From Bacteroides mediterraneensis (lineage in GTDB: Bacteria > Bacteroidota > Bacteroidia > Bacteroidales > Bacteroidaceae), in contig NZ_DAJPEN010000001.1 in assembly GCF_025993685.1 (NCBI RefSeq), positions 3,472,001 through 3,536,000 of the forward strand: a stretch of DNA of 64,000 nucleotides. The letters run 5' to 3'. The translations under genes were made by a program, and so were the position numbers. Under the pieces are notes generated by a model. It saw only the letters and a program-made list of their open reading frames with translations, was not told the DNA's origin and made no database searches. Shown here in pieces: positions 57,102-64,000 of this stretch. How positions within the stretch are numbered: the stretch's first letter is position 1; each line of letters starts with the position of its first letter.

Positions 57102-59510
57102 TTATTTCACTTCCCATTCGTACAAGCCTGAAGAGTTCTTATCCGGCTGAACGACTTCCAGTTTTACAGCCTTGGTCTTTACCGGTTCAAACTCTACCGT
57201 GTTCGGATTGCCTTTCTTCACGCCATATTCCGAGATGTTCTGTACCGGAGTCCAGTTTCCGGAAGCATCTTTGTAATAAATCTTCCAAGCTTTCGGCACA
57301 CGGCAACCTCCCCATGGTGCATCGTCAAACCAGTAAACCGTAGAGCTGGAAACTTCCATCTCTTCCGGGAATTCGTAAGAAATCCATTCCGTAGTACCTT
57401 CTTTCGGCCACCAGTGATAGTAAGGAATGGTACGGTCGTTTTCATCCTTCGGCACCAGCCCGTCGGTGATGGCAGACAAAGAAGTCACTTTATGGGATGC
57501 ATCTATCTTACTCTTGGAAGCCAAGGTAGGAGTAGCTACCGGACGAGTGGCACTTACTTCATTCGGCAGCCATACCGCCATGTTACCGGCTCCACGGTGA
57601 GCCCATGCATAATACGGAATCATTGTCAGTGTATGATCTTTAGCCACCAGACGGCCCGACTCATCGTATTCCAAGGTCTGGGCCTGTGTCTTGATTTCGT
57701 TAATACCATACAGCAAATCCGGTTTTTCTACCACTTCGAACTTCGGCGTGCGGTTCATCAAGACACTCAGCACATCGAAGTCGTTGTCCGGCCATTCCGC
57801 ACAATAGACAATCGGGCCACGTTCTACAGACACCCGGCCACGGTCAGCTTCCACTTTACCGTTGGCTCTAACCGTACGCACATTCATGTCGAAATGGATT
57901 TCCACCTTATCCCCCTTCTTCCATTTCCGGTCGATAGTGAGATATCCTTTCTCCAAATCCGACTTCACCTCTTGTCCGTTTACCTTTACACTATACTTCG
58001 GACGACTTCCGTCAGTATAAGTGTACAGGTCACTTGGAACCACCTGGTTACGTACCCATCCCGGGATACGAATCTTCATGGCAAACTGTCCAGCAGAATT
58101 GCGGTCTACGGCCAACGTGATGTCTCCGTTCCAAGGATAAGAAGTGGTCTGTGACAAGGTCACCTTCTTGCCGTTTACTTTCAGCGTGGCATTGTTGGCA
58201 ATGAACAAGTTGACATACACATCCTTGTCCTTCACCGCATACACATAACCCGGTACAGACGGGATGAAACGGCAGATGTTAGACGGGCAGCAGGCACAAC
58301 CGAACCAAGGCTGGCGCTGATGCTGTCCCATGGATTCCAACGGATTCGGATAGAAGAAAGCCCCTCCGTCTAATGATACGCCTGAAATCAGCCCGTTGTA
58401 CAATGTACGTTCCAGCACATCATAATACTTGGAGTCCCCATGCAAGAGGAACAGACGGTAATTCATATACACGTTTCCGATAGCCGCACAAGTCTCACAG
58501 TAAGCCGACATGTTGGGAAGTTCATAATTCTTTCCGAAAGCCTCTCCATTGTTAGTGGCTCCAATACCACCGGTAATATACAATTTCTTGGAAACGATGT
58601 TCTCCCAAATGCGGTCGATGGCATGCACATACGCTGTGTCTCCCGTCAAAGCAGCCACATCGGCCATACCGGAATACATGTAAGCCGCACGAACGGCATG
58701 ACCTACTGCCTCATCCTGTTCAATCACCGGCTTATGAGCCTGACTGTATTCATCCCGGCGGGAAGTGTAGCCACGTTTGTCCAAGAAGAATTTAGCTTCA
58801 TCCAGATATTTCTGGTCACCTGTCACCAGATACAGTTTGGCCAACGCCATTTCAGCAATCTGATGCCCCGGTACACGCACCTGCTGTCCCGGCTTGTCAC
58901 CGATTTCCCGGCAGACACAGTCTGCATAACGAATTGCGATATCCAGGAAGTTGCGCTGTCCCGTAGCCTGATAATGTGCAATGGCTCCTTCAATCATGTG
59001 TCCCAGGTTATAGAACTCATGACTCAGCTCCTCCACCTTTTCCCAGCGTTTGCTACCCGCCCATTCATGCGGATGTTTGGGGTTCATGGTACGTGCCGTG
59101 TACAGATAACCGTCGGGCTCCTGTGCAGCTGCCACAATCACCAGTACACTGTCGATGTACTTCTTCAATTTCTCATCCGGATACGTCTGAAGCAGATAAC
59201 TTGCTCCCTCAATAGTTTTGTATACATCCGTATCATCAAACGAATACCCTGTCACCTTGTTGTTTTCACTCGGGTGAGCAGCCATTTCAAAGTTCTTGTA
59301 ACGTCCGGTTTCTTCACATTTGCTGAAAGCCAACGGAATCGTTACCTCACGGCTAGCCTTCAAACGCTGTCCCCAAAAAGAATCCGTCAGTTTTACCGAA
59401 GTAAACGGAACCGGATCAATCGGATAGCCATGTGCCGGAGTTTTCTTCTGTGCGTACGCCCCGCCTCCAATCAACGAAAAGAGCAGAGCTGAAATCACTA
59501 GTTTTTTCAT
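57102..59510 (-). CDS. GH127 glycosidase (beta-L-arabinofuranosidase-like), exported
   Basis: An 802-residue protein with a signal peptide (ending AYA, residue 20). The (alpha/alpha)6 GH127 domain contains the zinc/thiol cluster of the family: Glu339 and Cys341 in YCETCAAIG and Cys407-Cys408 in WFGCACCPSN, equivalent to Glu338, Cys340, Cys417 and Cys418 of Bifidobacterium HypBA1, in which Cys417 is the nucleophile. A C-terminal beta domain follows (WISYEFPEEMEVSSSTVYWF). Beta-L-arabinofuranosidase activity is the known family activity, but GH127 also has other members. Third gene of the minus-strand unit. Confidence 0.9.
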   Translation of the reverse strand: MKKLVISALLFSLIGGGAYAQKKTPAHGYPIDPVPFTSVKLTDSFWGQRLKASREVTIPLAFSKCEETGRYKNFEMAAHPSENNKVTGYSFDDTDVYKTIEGASYLLQTYPDEKLKKYIDSVLVIVAAAQEPDGYLYTARTMNPKHPHEWAGSKRWEKVEELSHEFYNLGHMIEGAIAHYQATGQRNFLDIAIRYADCVCREIGDKPGQQVRVPGHQIAEMALAKLYLVTGDQKYLDEAKFFLDKRGYTSRRDEYSQAHKPVIEQDEAVGHAVRAAYMYSGMADVAALTGDTAYVHAIDRIWENIVSKKLYITGGIGATNNGEAFGKNYELPNMSAYCETCAAIGNVYMNYRLFLLHGDSKYYDVLERTLYNGLISGVSLDGGAFFYPNPLESMGQHQRQPWFGCACCPSNICRFIPSVPGYVYAVKDKDVYVNLFIANNATLKVNGKKVTLSQTTSYPWNGDITLAVDRNSAGQFAMKIRIPGWVRNQVVPSDLYTYTDGSRPKYSVKVNGQEVKSDLEKGYLTIDRKWKKGDKVEIHFDMNVRTVRANGKVEADRGRVSVERGPIVYCAEWPDNDFDVLSVLMNRTPKFEVVEKPDLLYGINEIKTQAQTLEYDESGRLVAKDHTLTMIPYYAWAHRGAGNMAVWLPNEVSATRPVATPTLASKSKIDASHKVTSLSAITDGLVPKDENDRTIPYYHWWPKEGTTEWISYEFPEEMEVSSSTVYWFDDAPWGGCRVPKAWKIYYKDASGNWTPVQNISEYGVKKGNPNTVEFEPVKTKAVKLEVVQPDKNSSGLYEWEVK

Positions 59511-59542
59511 GGTTTCATTGTTTATTTATAGGTTCTTGTTTT

Positions 59543-61957
59543 TCATTTATTTTCCAATGGGAGAGCTTCATCCCAAATATTCAACGCATGCACATAACCG
59601 CTGAACGGCCAGTTGCCTTCCGCATTCTGTCCCAAAGTTACAAATTGTATCGGTTTTATCAGCAACTGAATGTCTTTCGAACTGATTAATTGGTCATTTA
59701 TATACACTTTTTCTATTCTTCCATCAAAAACCACATAAATGTGCTGCCATTTCCCGGCCAAACTCTTGGCATCTTTATAACCCACGTCTTCATACCAGCC
59801 GTAATGGTTCAACATACCACATCGTGGTTCTGTCCCGTTCACCAGCATGATTTTTTCCATTTCATCGTGTGAACTGGTAAAATCGGCCACGCATTCATTT
59901 TCCGCCAGTTCCGGGTTCAGCACCCACGCTTCCAAAGTGTAAGGCGCATTGTCACGAAGAGTGGCCGGCAACGTAAAGCTGGAGCGGAAGAACTGTTCGC
60001 CTTCAAAGCGGAAAGCCTTCTTTCCTTGCACTTCCTCCACCACTACCGGCGCCTTCTGTGCCTCGAAATAACCTTCCACTACACCCTTATTCGGGATATA
60101 TGGTACCGTATCTCCTACGGCGAAATCTTCGGCTGTCATAGAGACCAACAATCCTTTCTTTACACGGTCGGAAGCCTCCACACGTACCAGTCCCACTGTC
60201 GCATCGTATGCTTTTTCCGCTTCTTCCTGCTTCCAGTTATAATACCGGAAATTCGTCACGGCCAGTTCCTGACCTGAAGCCTGAATCACCACTTTTCCAC
60301 GTTGCACATAATCTTCTGCCGACTTGGAAGTCCAGCGGTTGTTTTCATATACCCAGACGGTAGCCGTATGTTCCTCTTTCGGATTGATGACCGGTGATTC
60401 GAATTCCAGTTGCGTACCCGGTGCCAGTACAATAGCCTCCTGCCCGGCTATACGCTTGCGGGAAACCTGTCCGGTCTTCAGTCGGAAGATACCGCCCAGC
60501 ATACCGCCATCGTTCTTCCACTCCGTACCGTTCCAGTCCAAGCCTGAAAGGCCCATCCACAATTGAGGAGAGGCCGTTTCATACTCCCCAAACACCTTGA
60601 TGTTCCACAACGCACCGGCAAAACCGTTTTTCTGTGTACCCGTGGTTGTCAACCGTACATAACGCGCATCCGTTTCTCCAAAATCCACCATCGGACTTCC
60701 AGCCAAGTAATTGTGACGCTTGTCCGCAAAGACCTTCCACTGCTTTCCATCCACTGAAGTTTCAATCAGGTATTGATAATAAGATGTACCATATTCAAAC
60801 TGCGTCCAGATGGTACGTATCTTTTCCACCTTCTGCAAATCAATTTCAATCCATTCCTGCCCCATCGTTTTCGGACGCCACAACGTACCGTTATTGTCAT
60901 CCACCGCATATTCAGGCAAGAAATTCGCATCATAATACGAAGAAGCCTTGACCGGTTTCCCGTATGCCAGATTTTTCGATTTCAAGATACTCTTGGCAAA
61001 AGCACCGACTCCGCTGTGCGTTCCTTCCACCGGTACAATCGAACCATCGGCATTAAACTCCAGCTTGTCTATGCAAAGCTGGCGATGGAATCCCCGGTTG
61101 GAATGCGGATTGTCGTGACGATGATAGACAATGTAGTAATTGTCGCCTTCCTTCAGGATACTGTGATGCCCCGGACCATGCACCGTACCGTCGGCCGAAG
61201 TTTTCAGTACCGTACCTCTGTACGTATAAGGACCGAGCGGTCCTACTGTACTTGTGGCATACTGTACATGATAGGTGCTGTCATGACAAGAATCGGAGGA
61301 ATACATGAAATAATAAATTCCGTTCCGCTTCATGACAAACGGAGCCTCGAAGAAGTCCTTCACCTCCGTATTGGGAATCAATTTCGTTTCCACAAAACCT
61401 TTCATGTCGGGCGTCATTTTTCCTGCCCCGCAACCGAAGCCTTTGTAAATACCCCATGTTCCCCAGTACAGATACACGGAACCATCGTCATCTACAAACG
61501 ACTGCCCATCCAGTGTGATGGCATTCTTTACAAACCGGTCAGGAACCAGCACTGCCTCACTCTCGCCGAGCACATTTTTCCACGGGCCACGTGGAGTTTC
61601 GGCCATTCCTTCATACACATTACACGGCTGGCAATAAAACATCCGATACGTTCCATCCGTATGTTTCATCACATCCGGTGCCCAAATCCAATGGCTGTCC
61701 GGCCAGTTCATCGGCATAATGGTCCAGTTCTCAAAATCCTTGCTGCACCACACCTGTGAAGGGCCAAAGCCGGCTCCACTTCCATCAGTCGTGGCATATA
61801 CATAATACGTGTCTCCAAATTTCTTTACAGTAGGGTCTGCAAAATAACCGGGGATAAAAGGATTTCCTGCTCCCGGTGTATTCCATTCCACTTTCTGTGC
61901 ATACGTCGTATTCAAAGCCATACACAGAAACAACCCTGTCAAAACTTGCTTTTTCAT
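59543..61957 (-). CDS. GH43 glycosidase with F5/8-type and LamG-like C-terminal modules
   Basis: An 804-residue exported enzyme (signal peptide to about residue 20, TYAQ). Five-bladed propeller GH43 catalytic domain at about 25-330: base Asp41 in PGYFADPTVKKFG, pKa modulator Asp150 in AITLDGQ, acid Glu204 in FFEAPFVMK. A discoidin-like F5/8 type C domain follows (LAYGKPVKASSYYDANFLPE, about 340-475). The final part (about 660-800) is a concanavalin/LamG-like fold (TLEAWVLNPE, VYINDQLI). Likely arabinosidase, xylosidase or galactanase; the subfamily cannot be told by eye. The ATG at 61957 puts a proper signal peptide at the start, unlike the earlier in-frame start at 61993. Confidence 0.9.
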   Translation of the reverse strand: MKKQVLTGLFLCMALNTTYAQKVEWNTPGAGNPFIPGYFADPTVKKFGDTYYVYATTDGSGAGFGPSQVWCSKDFENWTIMPMNWPDSHWIWAPDVMKHTDGTYRMFYCQPCNVYEGMAETPRGPWKNVLGESEAVLVPDRFVKNAITLDGQSFVDDDGSVYLYWGTWGIYKGFGCGAGKMTPDMKGFVETKLIPNTEVKDFFEAPFVMKRNGIYYFMYSSDSCHDSTYHVQYATSTVGPLGPYTYRGTVLKTSADGTVHGPGHHSILKEGDNYYIVYHRHDNPHSNRGFHRQLCIDKLEFNADGSIVPVEGTHSGVGAFAKSILKSKNLAYGKPVKASSYYDANFLPEYAVDDNNGTLWRPKTMGQEWIEIDLQKVEKIRTIWTQFEYGTSYYQYLIETSVDGKQWKVFADKRHNYLAGSPMVDFGETDARYVRLTTTGTQKNGFAGALWNIKVFGEYETASPQLWMGLSGLDWNGTEWKNDGGMLGGIFRLKTGQVSRKRIAGQEAIVLAPGTQLEFESPVINPKEEHTATVWVYENNRWTSKSAEDYVQRGKVVIQASGQELAVTNFRYYNWKQEEAEKAYDATVGLVRVEASDRVKKGLLVSMTAEDFAVGDTVPYIPNKGVVEGYFEAQKAPVVVEEVQGKKAFRFEGEQFFRSSFTLPATLRDNAPYTLEAWVLNPELAENECVADFTSSHDEMEKIMLVNGTEPRCGMLNHYGWYEDVGYKDAKSLAGKWQHIYVVFDGRIEKVYINDQLISSKDIQLLIKPIQFVTLGQNAEGNWPFSGYVHALNIWDEALPLENK

Positions 61958-61976
61958 TGTATTTCTCTTTTTCTTA

Positions 61977-64000
61977 TTACAAGTGAACTTCATTCAAAAT
62001 CGGAATCTCTATCTCATAGAAATACTCCTTCAGCAGCTGATACATCTCCGGATCGTACGATTTCAGTTTCGTACGGCGGTTCATGGAATTATGCACCTTG
62101 TTGGGAGTCTCCGAATAACGGTTGCAGTTAAAAAACGACTGCACACACTCTGCAAAATACTCTTCCTTGTTCGAGATAGCATACGTATCTTTCCACAAAC
62201 CTTTGGCAATGGCATGCTGACGGCATTTCTCCAAGCGTTCGTTGAAATCAGGTTCTACCCCCACTATACCGATGGTGTGGAACAAATGCGCGAACTCATG
62301 AATCAGGATATTCTCGCCCACATACCGGTCGCCCGGCAAAGCCAACACGTTCTCTTCTCCGCAGCTGGCCGAGAAGTCATCCTCCGGTGCTCCGCCAAAT
62401 CCACGGGCTCGCTTGTTCCAGAAAGCAATGTTTTCCGGCGTATTGCAGATATGCGCATATTCAGGCAAGTCGCACACCTCTTCATGCTCTCCGATAATCA
62501 TCACATGACAACCTTTGCTCACCATTTCTTTCTTGATGTCGGGACGCTTAGCCGTCATCAGTGAAATAATCTCATACGCTTTTTCGAGAGCCTCATCCCG
62601 CACATGTTCCGAAGACACGATATACAAACCGTCCACTGCCAGGTATTTCTTATAGAAAGAAGGTATTCCCTTTCCTTCCGGTACGGCCGAAGGCTTCACT
62701 TCTGCCACAAACGTGCGTTCCAGTTTCAAGGCGAAACCACCTCCCGAAGCCAGATGGATAGGTAGCTTCGTATTCGCATCTACGATGAAGGTCTGCTTTA
62801 CGTAATCTTCCGCCTGACGAGAAGCATTGATACCGTCTTTAAACAACGTACATCTATACTTCTCCCCTTTGCCCAGGAACGAGAAGTCCAAGGTGATATC
62901 CCGCTCGTCCCAATTGGTCATTCCACCGATATACCAGTTGATATCTTTCTTGCGGACCGTCACAATCGACTCACCCAGTTTACCCGAGTAAACAAAAGTA
63001 GAATCTACCTCCATCGGAATCGAACTGATGAAATCCACACATTCCTGCTCTTTCAGGTAATTCGTCGGCGCGTCGCACAACATCGTAAACGGAGAATCAT
63101 GTACGATGTAAGCTGCCAGCTGATGACAGCGCGTACCCATGCTGGCCGGTGTGGAATACATCGGCTGGAAGTCGCGTTTCGACAAGTTCCGCATCGCTCC
63201 CGGCGTATAATCCACGTATCCCGCCATCAAACGGATGTAAGGGAAGGTCACATCATAAAACGGCATGTTCTTTTCCACCTCACTCCATTTCATTTCCTCC
63301 ATACCGAACACACTCTCATAGTTCACCACGTTCGGATACGTACGGTTCAGCCCTGTCGGTTTGTAGATGCCGTGATAGTCCAGCATCAGCTTATATTCTG
63401 CCGCCTTTGCCGCAATACGATAAATCATCTCTACTGCCGTCTGGTCATCCCTATCCAGGAAATCCACCTTGAATCCCTTGATGCCCATCTCCGAATATTT
63501 CCGGCAAGCCTCATCCAACTGCGAATCCAACACGTTGAATACTGTCCAGAGAACCAGTTCCACTCCCTTGCTCTTTCCGTAACGAACCAGCTCCGGCAGA
63601 TCCAGTTCCGGAATCACCGTCAGCATGTCCCCGCTCTTCGGGTCGTACCATCCTTCATCCAGCACCACATATTCCAGTCCGTTACGGGAAGCAAAATCGA
63701 TATAATATTTATACGTATCCATATTGATACCCGCCTTGAAAGGTACCCCCTTCAAGTTCCAGTCATTCCACCAGTCCCAGGCCACCTTTCCCGGTTTCAC
63801 CCACGAACAGTCGCCGATACGGTTTGGCGAAGCCAAGGCATACACCAGATTATTCACCGGCATGTCCGTATCTTTTTCCGTAATGGCCAGAATACGCCAC
63901 GGATACGTGCGGCTACCTTTTACATGCGCGATATAATCTTCCGTTTCCGTCACATACTCCTGCTTGCGCCACGGATAAAAGTCCGTCTTTTTCGGATAAG
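61977..64000 (-). CDS. GH97 glycosidase fused to a C-terminal zincin-like domain, 5' end missing
   Basis: The frame is open through the right edge, so the start and the N-terminal beta domain are missing. The visible 674 residues begin within GH97 (TDFYPWRKQEY, TYPWRILAI). The barrel follows (VAWDWWNDWNLKGVPFKAGI, VVLDEGWYDPKSGDML) with GFKVDFLDRDDQ, whose Asp (63462-63464) matches the nucleophile of retaining GH97 enzymes such as alpha-galactosidase BT1871. After the beta-rich end of GH97 (near 62700), about 240 residues form a separate domain with HEFAH (62286-62300) and a downstream EEYFAE (62148-62165), the pattern of a gluzincin-type zinc peptidase. The fusion is unusual. First gene seen of the minus-strand unit, 19 bases before GH43. 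Confidence 0.88.
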   Translation of the reverse strand, partial: YPKKTDFYPWRKQEYVTETEDYIAHVKGSRTYPWRILAITEKDTDMPVNNLVYALASPNRIGDCSWVKPGKVAWDWWNDWNLKGVPFKAGINMDTYKYYIDFASRNGLEYVVLDEGWYDPKSGDMLTVIPELDLPELVRYGKSKGVELVLWTVFNVLDSQLDEACRKYSEMGIKGFKVDFLDRDDQTAVEMIYRIAAKAAEYKLMLDYHGIYKPTGLNRTYPNVVNYESVFGMEEMKWSEVEKNMPFYDVTFPYIRLMAGYVDYTPGAMRNLSKRDFQPMYSTPASMGTRCHQLAAYIVHDSPFTMLCDAPTNYLKEQECVDFISSIPMEVDSTFVYSGKLGESIVTVRKKDINWYIGGMTNWDERDITLDFSFLGKGEKYRCTLFKDGINASRQAEDYVKQTFIVDANTKLPIHLASGGGFALKLERTFVAEVKPSAVPEGKGIPSFYKKYLAVDGLYIVSSEHVRDEALEKAYEIISLMTAKRPDIKKEMVSKGCHVMIIGEHEEVCDLPEYAHICNTPENIAFWNKRARGFGGAPEDDFSASCGEENVLALPGDRYVGENILIHEFAHLFHTIGIVGVEPDFNERLEKCRQHAIAKGLWKDTYAISNKEEYFAECVQSFFNCNRYSETPNKVHNSMNRRTKLKSYDPEMYQLLKEYFYEIEIPILNEVHL

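Noticed and set aside
61958..61993. Earlier in-frame start for the GH43 enzyme
   Set aside because: It would put a charged stretch (KFTCNKKKRNT) before a complete signal peptide that begins at 61957.

Overview
The window looks like chromosomal DNA from a Bacteroidaceae member. The evidence is: promoters of the Bacteroides type (TTTG, 19-20 bases, TAnnTTTG) in front of most units; a SusC/SusD pair next to GH127, GH43 and GH97 genes; a CBM20-bearing MalQ; and 16S/23S sequence of Bacteroides/Phocaeicola character. The 16S variable regions look closest to Phocaeicola, but I cannot name a species without a database.

Region 1 (1-14.8 kb, + strand) is a compact division and cell-wall (dcw) cluster: rsmH (3' part), an FtsL-like gene, PBP/ftsI, murE, mraY, murD, ftsW, murG, murC, ftsQ, ftsA, ftsZ, then a GatB/YqeY gene and a strong terminator. 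MurE carries the DNPR motif of meso-diaminopimelate-adding enzymes. FtsA carries a long charged coiled-coil extension.

Region 2 (14.8-35.5 kb) is mostly housekeeping: recO with an ACT-like partner, tRNA-Glu, rpsT, gyrB, malQ, a thioredoxin-like gene, a cobalamin adenosyltransferase, a methyltransferase-like gene, ferritin, an acyltransferase, tRNA-Leu, der, era, fabH, rpmF, a DUF177 gene and two tandem nagA paralogues. An AT-rich two-gene insert (PLD-family protein plus WG-repeat-like protein, 22.8-24.8 kb) interrupts it and looks accessory.

Region 3 (35.7-41.4 kb, - strand) is a complete rRNA operon: 16S, tRNA-Ile(GAU), tRNA-Ala(UGC), 23S, 5S. It has two tandem promoters upstream and another apparent promoter between the two spacer tRNAs. 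All five stable-RNA promoters share an extended motif, TACCTTTGCAn(C/A)CGC. The 1.4 kb upstream of the operon holds a palindromic repeat element and a candidate small RNA of about 65 nt.

Region 4 (42.3-64 kb) holds a CorC-type transporter, an aldo/keto reductase, FtsH and a polysaccharide utilisation locus. The locus has susC-susD on +, a secreted alpha/beta hydrolase on +, and on - the order GH97 (cut by the window edge), GH43, GH127, S9 peptidase. The enzyme set suggests arabinose- and galactose-containing plant glycans, but the substrate is inferred. The GH97 protein carries a C-terminal zincin-like domain (HEFAH), an uncommon combination.

The least-explained items are the two palindromic repeat arrays, the candidate small RNA, the shared stable-RNA promoter signature, and the GH97-metallopeptidase fusion.
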